Shown here in pieces: positions 7,359 to 16,681 of a stretch of 64,000 bases of DNA. How positions within the stretch are numbered: position 1 is the first letter of the stretch; the number at the start of each line of letters is the position of its first letter. Source of the stretch: Aquiflexum lacus (GTDB taxonomy: Bacteria > Bacteroidota > Bacteroidia > Cytophagales > Cyclobacteriaceae). A program made the translations under genes and the position numbers. The notes below the pieces were generated by a model. That model searched no databases, was not told where the DNA came from, and saw only the letters and a list, made by a program, of their open reading frames with translations. The stretch covers positions 1-64,000 of the forward strand of contig NZ_JABFHF010000013.1 of the NCBI RefSeq assembly GCF_015476655.1, in the 5' to 3' direction.

Positions 7359-9176
7359 TCAACTTTCCTCTAAATAATACATTTTCCAGATACCTCTGTT
7401 CTTAATGTCAATACTACCTCTGTATTCACATTCAAACTCCTCACTGATAAGTTTATAGGTTGTTTCGGAAAGGTTGATTTTTCCTGGGACTGAATTGGAT
7501 TCCATCCTGGAAGCAATATTGACAGTGTCTCCCCATATATCATATTGCCATTTTTTGATTCCGACAATTCCGGCCACCACAGGACCGGTATGGATTCCGA
7601 CGCGCATTTCAAAGGCGCAAATGCTATCATCCGATTTACTTTTTACAAACGCCATCATCTCTTTGGCAGCCAGAATCACATCGCGGGGATGGGTTTGGTT
7701 TTCCTTTGGTAGTCCTCCTGCGCACATGTAGGAATCGCCGATGGTCTTGATTTTTTCCAAGTTATTTCGTGTGCAGATCTCATCAAATTTTTTAAAATAG
7801 TAATCCAAACTTCTTACCAATTGCTCAGGTGAAATATTTTCCGCGGTAGCGGTGAAATTTTTGAAATCAGTAAATAAAACAGTTACGGATTCATTTTGCC
7901 TTACTTTGACTGAACCATATTCTTTCAATTCTTCCGCCGTTTCTGCAGGTAAAATATTCAAAAGAAGTTTTTCCGACCGATCTTTTTCTTTTTCAATAAT
8001 CTGCTTGGTTTGTTTCTCATAGAGGTAACGCCGATAAACTACAAATGCCAGCAATGCAATCAATACCATCGCAATCACCGCCCCGTAAATGATAAACTTT
8101 TGCCTTTTAGTTTGGAGATCTTTGATGTAGGCTTCTTTTTCCAATAAGTCTACTTCAATTTGTTTTTGGGAAACTTCATAATCAGTCCGAAGATTTGCCA
8201 TCTCCTGCACGGCGCTGATATTATTGACACTGTCACGATAAATGATGTGTTTTTTGTAGTATTCAAGTGCTGTTTGAGGAAGGCCAGCCTGCTCATAAAT
8301 CTTAGAAAGGGTCAGATTGGAATTGCTGATTTGGTCTTTCAGACCATAGTGATTGGCAAGTTCCAGGCTTCGGTTGGCATAATTCAATGCCCGGGCCCGG
8401 TCTCCATTTTCCAAATAAATGGTGGAAATGAATTCTAAATACACCGATATAGGATAGAATTCATTGTAAGCTTCAAGAATGGAAATTGCCTTATTGATAT
8501 TTTCTTCGGCGGCTGTATTGTTACCGTTTTGAGCATTGATCATCCCAAGATTCCCAAAACAATACGCTTCTCCAATAGGGTAATTAATCTTCGAGAAAAT
8601 GGTTTTCGCCTCTTCTGTAAAAAGCAAAGCAGAATCGAGTTTCCCCAGATTCAGGTACTCATCGCCGGCATTGAAAATGCCACTTGCAAGGGCCAAAGAA
8701 TCATTTCCATTTCTCAGAATTTCTATACTTCTGCCATAGTAAATGGCAGCGTTCTGACTGTTTTGACTTTGTGAATAAGTATCAGCTATTGCCAAAAACA
8801 CCTTTCCCCTACCCTCTTGATAATTGACTTTCTCGGCATAAGCGAGACTTTGAAAATAAAAATCCAAACCTTGGGAAAGTTCGCCTTTCAATACATATGC
8901 GTTTCCCAATTGTAGGTATCCGTAATAAGTGCCTTTATAATCAGAATCGACCAAAGATCTGTCTACTAAAATCTGACCATATTTTAGCAGGCTATCGGGA
9001 TTAGGGTCTATTTGCAGAATAGTTTCCAAAAGACCTATGTCACCATTTTCTTCTTGGAAATACAGCTTTTTCAAGCTATCGAGAATAGTAATACTCTTTC
9101 CGACATCCATTTCTGACTGCGAAAAAGCACAATTCAATAAAATAAAAAATAGAAACGGAATCAGGAATTTTTTCAT
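7359..9176 (-). CDS. TPR-repeat class III adenylate cyclase, membrane anchored
   Basis: This 605-residue protein starts with a signal peptide (MKKFLIPFLFFILL...). A long periplasmic tetratricopeptide array (about 60-340), a membrane segment near 360-382 and a cytosolic class III cyclase domain (about 425-600) follow. Catalytic features are readable. The metal Asp is in LFTDFKNFT, the second Asp and the adenine-type Lys are in KIKTIGDSYMCAGG, the adenine-type Asp is in QYDIWGDT, and the transition-state Asn/Arg are in VNIASRM. The Lys/Asp pair indicates ATP rather than GTP. The frame extends to a GTG at 9182, but ATG 9176 gives the cleaner signal peptide. It is probably a sensor converting a periplasmic protein interaction into cAMP (inference). 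Confidence 0.88.
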   Translation of the reverse strand: MKKFLIPFLFFILLNCAFSQSEMDVGKSITILDSLKKLYFQEENGDIGLLETILQIDPNPDSLLKYGQILVDRSLVDSDYKGTYYGYLQLGNAYVLKGELSQGLDFYFQSLAYAEKVNYQEGRGKVFLAIADTYSQSQNSQNAAIYYGRSIEILRNGNDSLALASGIFNAGDEYLNLGKLDSALLFTEEAKTIFSKINYPIGEAYCFGNLGMINAQNGNNTAAEENINKAISILEAYNEFYPISVYLEFISTIYLENGDRARALNYANRSLELANHYGLKDQISNSNLTLSKIYEQAGLPQTALEYYKKHIIYRDSVNNISAVQEMANLRTDYEVSQKQIEVDLLEKEAYIKDLQTKRQKFIIYGAVIAMVLIALLAFVVYRRYLYEKQTKQIIEKEKDRSEKLLLNILPAETAEELKEYGSVKVRQNESVTVLFTDFKNFTATAENISPEQLVRSLDYYFKKFDEICTRNNLEKIKTIGDSYMCAGGLPKENQTHPRDVILAAKEMMAFVKSKSDDSICAFEMRVGIHTGPVVAGIVGIKKWQYDIWGDTVNIASRMESNSVPGKINLSETTYKLISEEFECEYRGSIDIKNRGIWKMYYLEES

Positions 9177-9201
9177 TTCCACATATCAAAATGGGGGAAA
9201 A

Positions 9202-9624
9202 TCAAATAACACGAATCTTTGGGTCGATTTTAAATTTTCTTTCCATCCCACCGGAATTAACTAGAAAGTGAATTCTATATTCTTCTTCCGATCCTGTCTT
9301 TGCCTTACTGACATACCCATCTTTATGTGTTTTTCCAGAGCCTTTCTTATCTTCATTAATTTTAATCATAGATTTTTTTTTATTTACTACGATCTTGGTG
9401 ATAATTACAAAATCTTCAACACTTTCCATGATATGCATAGCAGCGCCAACCCATGCCAATTTTGACTTCTCCCGAACATGGCTCACAAAATCTTCATTTT
9501 TTGGTGGATCGTTATGGTTGTCTCCAATAAGAATGCATCCCAAAACTTCTTCTTTTGTTGGTTTTTCTTGTAAACCAATGATCTTTTTAGTATCCACGTA
9601 CAATGTGATGATGGTGTCTTTCAT
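9202..9624 (-). CDS. Hypothetical protein, 140 residues
   Basis: I do not recognise this protein. It is soluble, without signal peptide or membrane segment, and rich in beta-strand-like stretches. It begins with IITLYVDTKKI, has a central IMESVEDFVIITKIVV and ends YRIHFLVNSGG...FKIDPKIRVI. The layout faintly recalls the PixA/AidA inclusion-body family (a VDT start and a beta-rich C-terminus), but the resemblance is too weak for a call. Its stop lies 25 bases from the cyclase start on the same strand, so co-transcription with the cyclase is possible. Confidence 0.65.
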   Translation of the reverse strand: MKDTIITLYVDTKKIIGLQEKPTKEEVLGCILIGDNHNDPPKNEDFVSHVREKSKLAWVGAAMHIMESVEDFVIITKIVVNKKKSMIKINEDKKGSGKTHKDGYVSKAKTGSEEEYRIHFLVNSGGMERKFKIDPKIRVI

Positions 9625-9794
9625 TTTTTCCGGAGTTTTAAAATTATGTTTTCAAAAATTTTGCTTGATTAAAAATTGGTTATATCCAACTCAAAGTAAG
9701 GCTAAAATTAGTTAAATACAATATGTAACATTCAATATTTTAAAAGTCCTACACTCCAGCATTTCTGCTTTTGCCTCACTTTCAAATTCTCCTC

Positions 9795-9883
9795 TGCTTA
9801 TAGATTGTATCTACACTTTTATATCCCCCTCGCTAGGCGTAGATTGTATCTGCACCATTTTATCCTCTGAATTTGTAATTCCC
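9795..9883. repeat. Twin-hairpin intergenic repeat, copy 4 plus a partial copy
   Basis: A partial hairpin at 9795-9817 (TAGATTGTATCTACAC) is followed by a diverged full copy at 9831-9883. Hairpin 1 there is GGCGTAGAT-TGT-ATCTGCACC and hairpin 2 is TGAATTTGTAATTCCC. It sits just beyond the M1 peptidase stop. Confidence 0.75.
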
Positions 9884-9888
9884 CTCCA

Positions 9889-11520
9889 TCACCTCAACCC
9901 AAAACTCCCCACGTAATAATCCGCATCTACCTTCACCTCAGACCTATGGTTCACTTTCAATTCAGACCATTTTGTGTTGGGAAAAACCCGCACTTTGTTT
10001 TCTCCCAATTCCAAATCTACCGGCATATCAAATGAAGTTATGCAATTTGTCCAACGGAAATTTAAGGTATTGTCATCTGAGAAATAATACTCCAGGACAG
10101 GTAAAGTACTGTTTCTAAGGTACTGATCAAAAAAAGCAGCGAGATCGATTCCTATTTTTTGGGCTATATAATTTTCCACCTGCGCGGTGGTGACGGTCTG
10201 ATGATAGAATTCAATATTGAGTCCTCGGAGGATATTTCTCCATTTTTCATCATCATTGGTGATTTGACGGAGGGTATTCAGAATATTTCCTCCTTTGTAG
10301 TACATATCACCTGAGCCTCTATGGTTCACCGAATACCTTCCGATAATGGGTAGTTTGTTGTCAATTCGGGTACGAGTTCCTCTAACATACTCCTGCCCTG
10401 CTTCTTTTCCATAGAAATAGTCCACAAATAGACTTTCGGAATAATTGGTAAAGCTCTCGTGAATCCACATATCGGCCACATCCTTGTAAGTGATGTTGTT
10501 GGCAAACCACTCATGTCCGGATTCATGGATGATGATAAAGTCAAACTTCATCCCCCAACCGGTGCCACTGAGATCGGTACCACGATAGCCGTTTTTATAG
10601 CCGTTACCATAAGTGACTGAACTCTGATGTTCCATGCCCAAATAAGGTGCTTCCACCAATTTATAACTGTCCTCATAAAAGGGGTAAGGACCAAACCAAT
10701 GTTCGAAAGCTTCCATCATACGCCTTGCATCCTGAAACTGCACTTTTGCCTTTTCCAGATTATCCCGCAGGACATAGTACTCCATATCAAGGAGTCCATT
10801 TTCTCCGGGATATTTTTCAGAAAAATGTACATAATCCCCGATGTTGATATTCACGCCATAGTCATTGATAGGATTGCTGACAAACCAATGATAGGTTCTC
10901 GTTTTCCCTTTCTTTTCCACTTTTCTCAATCTTCCGTTGGATATGTTCATCAGATCTTTTGGTACCCTCACACTGATAAGCATGCTGTCCACTTCGTCGG
11001 CAGGATGGTCTTTGCTCGGCCACCAAATGCTGGAACCAATTCCCTGATTGGAAGAAGCTATATAATGTTTGCCGTTATTATCCTTTTGCCAGGTAATGCC
11101 ACCATCCCATGGTGGACGGACAGCTTCCTTGGGTCGGCCTTCATAGCTGATGATGATCTCCTCAAAGGTTCCCGGAACTTGCTTTTTGGTCAAGCTGATA
11201 AAATGAGCTGCCCCTTCTTTTCTGATTTTTAATTCCTGTCCATCTTGTTTCGCAGAAATTATCTTTAGTGGTTCCTGAAGATCAATCTGAAGGATCTGAT
11301 GCTCCTTTTTCACCTGATAACGCACCTTATTCTTCCCAGAAATGGATTTTGTCCCTGGAAAAACTTCCACATCCAAATGATAATAATTCAAATCCCACCA
11401 GCCTCTTTCAGGTGTAATACTTCCTCTCAATGTATCGGCACGGGTAAACTTTTCCTCCTGAGAATAAGCTGTCGTCACTGTTAAAAAGAATGCTAGGAAA
11501 AAGAAAAGTTTTGTTTTCAT
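9889..11520 (-). CDS. M1-family zinc metallopeptidase (aminopeptidase N-like), exported
   Basis: This is a 543-residue exported peptidase. It has a signal peptide (1-20, ending TAYSQ) and an N-terminal beta domain. The GxMEN-equivalent is LGMEHQS near 295-300, and the zinc site is H332-E-S-G-H336 with the third ligand E355 in WIHESF. It lacks the long C-terminal helical domain of classical PepN, as is common for Bacteroidota M1 members. The frame runs upstream to 11628, but ATG 11520 fits the signal peptide. The upstream part consists of a low-complexity intergenic tract. A relic of a paralogue lies at 3846-4094. Confidence 0.9.
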   Translation of the reverse strand: MKTKLFFFLAFFLTVTTAYSQEEKFTRADTLRGSITPERGWWDLNYYHLDVEVFPGTKSISGKNKVRYQVKKEHQILQIDLQEPLKIISAKQDGQELKIRKEGAAHFISLTKKQVPGTFEEIIISYEGRPKEAVRPPWDGGITWQKDNNGKHYIASSNQGIGSSIWWPSKDHPADEVDSMLISVRVPKDLMNISNGRLRKVEKKGKTRTYHWFVSNPINDYGVNINIGDYVHFSEKYPGENGLLDMEYYVLRDNLEKAKVQFQDARRMMEAFEHWFGPYPFYEDSYKLVEAPYLGMEHQSSVTYGNGYKNGYRGTDLSGTGWGMKFDFIIIHESGHEWFANNITYKDVADMWIHESFTNYSESLFVDYFYGKEAGQEYVRGTRTRIDNKLPIIGRYSVNHRGSGDMYYKGGNILNTLRQITNDDEKWRNILRGLNIEFYHQTVTTAQVENYIAQKIGIDLAAFFDQYLRNSTLPVLEYYFSDDNTLNFRWTNCITSFDMPVDLELGENKVRVFPNTKWSELKVNHRSEVKVDADYYVGSFGLR

Positions 11521-11624
11521 AGGACTTAATATTTTATTATTTGACTTCAAGTTTTGGGATTTCATCGGACATCGGTCATCGGTCATCTGACAAATTACTT
11601 TCTTTTGACAAACACCTCCATTAT

Positions 11625-12095
11625 TCATTTAAACGAGATTCTCCCCGCCAAACTCTCCCCTATCCTCAACAATCCCTCACTTTCCTCCGTGGTAAAATCA
11701 TAAGGTACAGGTTTTGCGATTCCCAAAGTCCCAAACAATTCATCATCCAATAACATGGGAACAGCAATAGATCCTTCCACTTTGGTTTCCTTGGCTGCAG
11801 GCCGTGCAACTCCAGATTCATCGGTTTGGAGATTACACATTTCCACAGGTTTTTTCCTTTCAGCTGCAATACCTGCCATACCCTTTCCGATTGGAATGGC
11901 TTCCATCTTCGGCAAAAGAAAGTCAGGAATTCCTTGTTGTGCCTTTAAGCGCAATAGATTGGTTTCTTTGTCCAGGACATGGATAGTTCCTGTAGTACAG
12001 TCAAATGCTGAAATAATCTCAGTCAAAAATGACTGCCAGTCGATTTCACCTTGAATTTTGTTAATGCTTGTGATGATGTTTTGTGTTGTTTTCAT
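11625..12095 (-). CDS. GAF-domain protein
   Basis: This 156-residue cytosolic protein is one GAF domain (about 15-150). It has a pocket-like core (TTGTIHVLDKETNLLRL), the PIGKGMAGIAAE loop and the SIAVPMLLDDELFGTLGIAK strand pair. No output domain is attached, so it probably binds a small ligand and signals by protein contact, or it is an orphan redox or cyclic-nucleotide sensor. The ATG at 12095 is preferred to an upstream one at 12113. It lies upstream of the M1 peptidase gene on the same strand with a 104-bp gap. Confidence 0.75.
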   Translation of the reverse strand: MKTTQNIITSINKIQGEIDWQSFLTEIISAFDCTTGTIHVLDKETNLLRLKAQQGIPDFLLPKMEAIPIGKGMAGIAAERKKPVEMCNLQTDESGVARPAAKETKVEGSIAVPMLLDDELFGTLGIAKPVPYDFTTEESEGLLRIGESLAGRISFK

Positions 12096-12487
12096 GTTTT
12101 TTTGATGTACCAAGTACTAAGTACAATCCGCCACGGCGGACAAGTAGTACAAAGTATGGGTTAGTTTATAGTTTTAGGTTTCTTGAATTAAAGTCGGATC
12201 GTGTGCCTCATATCTTGAATCTCACTTTCAAATAGATTTTCATTCTGAGAAGTTATTGGCCTAGAAATGAAAAGGAAAGGCTTTTTTCTCTATTAATATT
12301 CTTGCTTTATTTAGTGTAACCTAGTCTTGGAGCTTGTGTCTTATGTCCCACCTCCCCGTTTGTAATAGATGTCTCCTGCCGTCGACATGACAAGGTGAAG
12401 TCTTTTTCACTAATTTAAATTATTACTTTATTTAATGTCTAAGTCCTGAATCTTGCGTCTTGTGTCTCAAATCTCATATCTCACATC
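12096..12487. other. Intergenic region with several short repeats
   Basis: It contains a perfect palindrome TCCGCCACGGCGGA (12127-12140) flanked by GTAC-type tracts and a CAGGAGA/TCGACG repeat core (12363-12403) shared with the insert at 3884-4022. An imperfect tandem tract with units like GTCTCAA / ATCTCAT / ATCTCAC runs over 12440-12490 into the stop of the next gene. No coding sequence was seen. Confidence 0.6.
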
Positions 12488-14008
12488 TCATAAAGCTTTC
12501 CCCACAAATACCGGCCAATCTTCCCTATTTTCAAAACTGTTACTGAAGACCATCTTCGCCATATCGCCTTCAAAGGTTATCAGGATGGTTTCAGTATGGG
12601 GGCTTTCGTAGTATTTCAGTTTGATTTCCAAGGTCTCTGCATCTTTCCAGGCATAGCTTCCGGCAACTTTGAAGGGGGCTAATCCTTCGAGTTGGTTTTG
12701 GGCAAAGTGAAAAAGGTTAGGACCTTTTCTAACAGTTGTACCTAATACCCACTCACCGGAACTCAATAGAAATTCGTAAGAGTCCTCTCCCACTTTCAAT
12801 GTTAGTCTACTTTTATCTTTAAGAAATTCCAGATTAAATTGACTTACTATATTATTTTGTTTGTCAATATGATAAGTATTATTACTTATTTCTTTTTCTA
12901 GCTTTTTATTTGATTTGCTTTTAAGAGAAACTAGGGATAGGTTCTTTAAATTTTTATTAATATTTTTTTCAGTAGTGCCATTTGCATCAAAGGCTGGTAA
13001 AAGATATTTCCAAGCCAAATCCAATAAACCCTGCATATCCCTGGTTTCCGATGTGATGACAATCAATCCATCCAATTCGGGCAATATCAGGATATATTGG
13101 CCAAAGGCACCATCCGCCCGATAGGAATTATATCTGCTTCTCCACATCTGATAGCCATATCCTTGAATCCAATCATTGGCAGCCATTTTTTCATCCGATG
13201 CATCAGGTTCCTGCATGATTTTCATGGTACTGGCTTCATCTATCCATGATTCCGGTAAAATTTGTTTGCCATTCCAATGCCCCTTTTGCAAAAACAGTTG
13301 ACCAAGTTTAGCCATATCTTCGGTTTTAACCCTGATACCCCATCCTCCGACGGCAACCCCATCCAAATCAGTCTCCCAATCCAATCCGTAAATACCCAAT
13401 GGATTCAAGAGTCTAGGCTTAAGGTATTCCAATAAATTTTGTCCGGTCACTTTTTGAATAATGGCAGATAGCATATAGCTGGCTGAGGTATTGTAAAGAA
13501 ATTTGGTACCTGGCTTATTGGCAATAGGCATACTCAAAAAAGCCTTGACCCAATCCTCCTGTGTGAAAACTTCCTGATTGAAACTCTTGTCATGTCCCAC
13601 GGTCATGGAAAGCAGGTCTTTGATTTCCAATTCAGCCAAATAAGGACTGACAGTGGCAGGTAATGATTCTGGAAAAAAGGTTACAACCTTATCAGTGACT
13701 TTGAGTTTTCCTTCTGCTACCGCCAAACCTATAGCCGAAGCAGTAAAGGTTTTACTGACCGAATACATGGTATGTTTGGATTCCGGGCTATAAGGTGACC
13801 ACCAACCTTCAGCAGCCACCTGTCCATTTCTCAAAATCATCAGGCTATGCATTTCATGTTTACTTTCGGACTCCACCGCATCCAAAAATTGTTGGATACC
13901 TTCGCTTGAAATATTTAGGGCTTCGGGTGTACTTCTTGGTAATGAACTTTGGGCAAAAATCTGAAAGGAAAACACGAATAGAATTAATGTTTGAAAGGTG
14001 GATTTCAT
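12488..14008 (-). CDS. Class C beta-lactamase-like serine hydrolase, exported
   Basis: This 506-residue protein has a signal peptide (MKSTFQTLILFVFSF...) and a beta-lactamase/penicillin-binding fold. The nucleophile motif SxxK is SVSK in MYSVSKTFTA, the YxN-type motif is YNTS, and the third box may be TSETRD. After the catalytic domain (about 40-345) is a polar Asn/Lys-rich linker and a beta-rich tail of about 130 residues ending EDWPVFVGKAL. Members of this group are usually esterases or D-aminopeptidases and not antibiotic-resistance enzymes. The upstream in-frame extension to 14152 is rejected because it lacks a signal sequence. Confidence 0.83.
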   Translation of the reverse strand: MKSTFQTLILFVFSFQIFAQSSLPRSTPEALNISSEGIQQFLDAVESESKHEMHSLMILRNGQVAAEGWWSPYSPESKHTMYSVSKTFTASAIGLAVAEGKLKVTDKVVTFFPESLPATVSPYLAELEIKDLLSMTVGHDKSFNQEVFTQEDWVKAFLSMPIANKPGTKFLYNTSASYMLSAIIQKVTGQNLLEYLKPRLLNPLGIYGLDWETDLDGVAVGGWGIRVKTEDMAKLGQLFLQKGHWNGKQILPESWIDEASTMKIMQEPDASDEKMAANDWIQGYGYQMWRSRYNSYRADGAFGQYILILPELDGLIVITSETRDMQGLLDLAWKYLLPAFDANGTTEKNINKNLKNLSLVSLKSKSNKKLEKEISNNTYHIDKQNNIVSQFNLEFLKDKSRLTLKVGEDSYEFLLSSGEWVLGTTVRKGPNLFHFAQNQLEGLAPFKVAGSYAWKDAETLEIKLKYYESPHTETILITFEGDMAKMVFSNSFENREDWPVFVGKAL

Positions 14009-14225
14009 TGAAAGTTTTTTTATTAGGTAAATAGGCTTTAACTGAGTCAGTTCGAATTTAATCAAAGATTGAAACTTATAAACTGATTTATTTATAACCT
14101 CTCCATAAATCTTAATGGTGGTTAAATAATAATATGTGCCCTCATCGGTCATCGGTCATCCGACATTAAACCCGGTGCAGAAAGAAATAAGGTAACTGGC
14201 ATTTTTCCAGATAATTATAGAAATC

Positions 14226-14693
14226 CTAAATCGAACTTAACAAATAATCAAACCTGACCTGTCCCACAAATTCAATATGCTTTTTCAGATCAGGGAAATC
14301 AGGATTAATCAGGAGGTTATGTTCCAATGGGTAAAATGACAGATTCAATCTGGCTGAAGGTACTCTTAAAAATGGAAATTCTTTTTCCTGCAACCAAATC
14401 TTCCCAAATTCCTGTGTGACCTTGCCATGCGGCAGCTTATTCCATTGATCCGTCAAACTGTCTTTCTCCAATGTCCCGATCAAATCAGTTTTTTGGATTT
14501 CAAATTCAATCATGTACCAGGATTTACCTGAAACAGCATTACCCTTGATACACAAATATTCCAATAAAGATAAGGCGGGGCCACTTCCGGCATAAATCAT
14601 TCCAAAGCCTTTAGGGTTCCATCTTCCTGCATTGTATGAACAACTGAATGGATTTTGATAATATGTTTCTGACATTATTCTGTAATACCGCAT
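14226..14693 (-). CDS. RES-domain toxin (NAD+ phosphorylase type)
   Basis: This 155-residue protein is the toxin of a type II toxin-antitoxin pair, expected to degrade NAD+. The three namesake residues are readable: Arg in GRWNPKGFG, Glu in ALSLLEYL and Ser in VPSARLN. The ending NLLINPDFPDLKK matches the family. Its ATG overlaps the antitoxin TGA as TGATG, so the two are translationally coupled. All hallmark residues are present, so it is probably active. Confidence 0.88.
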   Translation of the reverse strand: MRYYRIMSETYYQNPFSCSYNAGRWNPKGFGMIYAGSGPALSLLEYLCIKGNAVSGKSWYMIEFEIQKTDLIGTLEKDSLTDQWNKLPHGKVTQEFGKIWLQEKEFPFLRVPSARLNLSFYPLEHNLLINPDFPDLKKHIEFVGQVRFDYLLSSI

Positions 14694-15253
14694 CACATCA
14701 CATTGCCAAAATGAAGTGCATCCAATGCCTCATCCACCAACTCCAAGCCTATCATGGAGGTAATCAGCTTGATGGGGGCATCATTACCAAGAGCCATATT
14801 TGGACTGTCCAACCATTGCTTGAGGTAGGCAGTATTGCCAAATAAATCCACGCCTTTTTTGATGACCTCGTCTATTTTAAAAAATTGATAGGAACCTGGG
14901 GTACCTATCGGGCTTTTATTATCCCATCTGGAAACTGTGCTTGGAGACACTGATGCAGCTTTTGCTATATCTTGTATTTTGAAATCAAGAAAATCCACTA
15001 TTGCAGAAATATCCTCTGAAAGAAGGTTTTGATCTAACAACTCCCCCACTTCGGCCATACTGCCTGCTTTTGTAAAGGAAGAAACAAAATATCCATACCC
15101 CCCACTCGGAATATGGTAGGATTTAGAGTGACCTGATCGTTTTACCTTAAATGAGGTAGCACTGCCATAGGGAGCCTCATATTGTAAGTCAGAAACAATA
15201 TTTTCCTCCTCTGAATGGACTTCTCTATAGAATTTTGTCTTTTTAGTGGCCAT
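14693..15253 (-). CDS. Xre/MbcA/ParS-type antitoxin of the RES toxin
   Basis: This 186-residue protein lies immediately upstream of the RES toxin gene. A variable N-terminus (1-85) precedes an Xre-like helix-turn-helix (DIAKAASVSPSTVSRW, about 105-122) and a C-terminal toxin-binding domain (about 135-186, GNTAYLKQWLDSPN...LGLELVDEAL). It should neutralise the toxin and repress the operon. Two direct repeats upstream look like operators. Confidence 0.87.
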   Translation of the reverse strand: MATKKTKFYREVHSEEENIVSDLQYEAPYGSATSFKVKRSGHSKSYHIPSGGYGYFVSSFTKAGSMAEVGELLDQNLLSEDISAIVDFLDFKIQDIAKAASVSPSTVSRWDNKSPIGTPGSYQFFKIDEVIKKGVDLFGNTAYLKQWLDSPNMALGNDAPIKLITSMIGLELVDEALDALHFGNVM

Positions 15254-15277
15254 CTTTAAGTGATTTAATTAATACAT

Positions 15278-15312
15278 TCATTTGACACTTTAAAAATAGT
15301 CATTTGACATTT
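15278..15312 (-). promoter_or_regulatory. Putative antitoxin operator: two direct repeats 22 bp apart
   Basis: TCATTTGACACTT (15278-15290) and TCATTTGACATTT (15300-15312) are direct repeats with a 22-bp period, about two helical turns. They lie 25-59 bases upstream of the antitoxin ATG. This fits autoregulation by the Xre-type antitoxin (inference). Confidence 0.5.
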
Positions 15313-15335
15313 ATATTAAAAAGGTTTTATCTATT

Positions 15336-16439
15336 TTATTTCCCTTTTATTAATTCTTTTTCAATTTCTTCCATATTACCTTTCAAAGCTTGGTCAAGGA
15401 TATTGTCCCATCGATATTGTGCATTTCTGTCCAAACCATGTCGGGTTCTGGCATCATAGATTTCCTGAAGCTTGTTCATTTCCCGGAATGAGTCAAAAAA
15501 AGCATCATTGACTTCAGCTTCATAATTTTCAGGATTCAGATCCAATGTCTTCAATTTGTTGATCAGCCTGTTCCCCACTATCCTACTGACGTCAAAGTGC
15601 CTTTGCTCATGGTTCAATGAGTAATCGTTTCTTCCATCTGCTCTAACCCATGAGGAACCGGGAAGCATATATACTTTAATTTCCAAAGGTAAAAGCAATT
15701 CTCCATCCTCCATAAATGGATTTCCTTCCATGGCCAAACTTGTAAAAATCATCGCATTATTTCTATTGGTTCGGCTTGGTCTTTCAAGGAAATCATTCCA
15801 ATTCAATGGCCTGTTGAAATCATAAAAAACGGTATCTTGATCACTCTTTCTGGATTTTTCAAAAATTTGAAGTTTGACACTTTTCGCCAATTTTCTATTG
15901 TATGTCGCATGGTCTTTTATCCAGTCATTGAAAAAAATAAGGGAATTGGAGACACCTTTATTCAATATCTGATTAACCAAATCAGTACGGTGAATGGACC
16001 TTTGGTAAGTAATTCCTGCTTCATAATCCACCAAATGAACAGGTTCAAAAGAGCCTTTAAGGTAATAGCTGAATTTGATTTTCAATTCTCCCGCAGCTAC
16101 TTTACTGCTTTGTTGTTTCTCTGAAATTTTAAAATCCACAACACGAATCTGTATGGCCCTTTCAGTTTCTGTTTGTTGAAGAGACTTAGTATAAAAGTTT
16201 TTTATTCCCTGAGAAATGGAGTTCTTAATTTTTACATTATATATCTGATTATTAACACTGTAAATACTTCCAATTGAAGTGGAATTATTTTGAACATCCA
16301 ACACCTCTACCAAATCAAATCCGGAATTTTCAAGAATCTGTCCCTCTACCTTTGTCAGTTCAAATTGTATGTCCTGAGGAAAAACAAGACCGATTGAAAT
16401 GAGAAACAGGATGATTAATGCCAATACGATTCTTTGCAT
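15336..16439 (-). CDS. Exported DUF922-like putative zinc protease
   Basis: This is a 367-residue protein with a signal peptide or N-terminal anchor (MQRIVLALIILFLISIGLVF). The C-terminal half contains LNHEQRHFDVSRIVGNRL, an HExxH-like histidine pattern (HEQRH) as in DUF922 putative Zn-dependent proteases. It also has WNDF and HGLD motifs. The N-terminal half (30-190) has no recognised domain. The ATG at 16439 is preferred over 16460. Function beyond a likely periplasmic hydrolase is unknown. Confidence 0.65.
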   Translation of the reverse strand: MQRIVLALIILFLISIGLVFPQDIQFELTKVEGQILENSGFDLVEVLDVQNNSTSIGSIYSVNNQIYNVKIKNSISQGIKNFYTKSLQQTETERAIQIRVVDFKISEKQQSSKVAAGELKIKFSYYLKGSFEPVHLVDYEAGITYQRSIHRTDLVNQILNKGVSNSLIFFNDWIKDHATYNRKLAKSVKLQIFEKSRKSDQDTVFYDFNRPLNWNDFLERPSRTNRNNAMIFTSLAMEGNPFMEDGELLLPLEIKVYMLPGSSWVRADGRNDYSLNHEQRHFDVSRIVGNRLINKLKTLDLNPENYEAEVNDAFFDSFREMNKLQEIYDARTRHGLDRNAQYRWDNILDQALKGNMEEIEKELIKGK

Positions 16440-16681
16440 AGTTACGTAACGCAAAGTCAAAAAGAACAGTTCTGATGGAATATCTCACTCAATCCAACAC
16501 AGGTATTATTCAAAATTTTTACCAATCATTTCTTTTACAAGAATTCTAAGAGATACTTCTCCCTGCCATTGGAATCAGCATGACTAAACTATAAATACCA
16601 GTACCAGCATGACCAAAGTCAATCATGTAAAACTATCCCCAATAGCCTACTGAGAACTGAATACTGCCTACTGTTTCGCCC

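Noticed and set aside
9202..9624. Naming the 140-residue protein as PixA/AidA
   Set aside because: Only faint similarity at the start and a generic beta-rich end; not enough to assign.
2139..9883. Twin-hairpin repeats as a CRISPR array
   Set aside because: Copies are kilobases apart or separated by genes, with no regular spacers and no cas genes.
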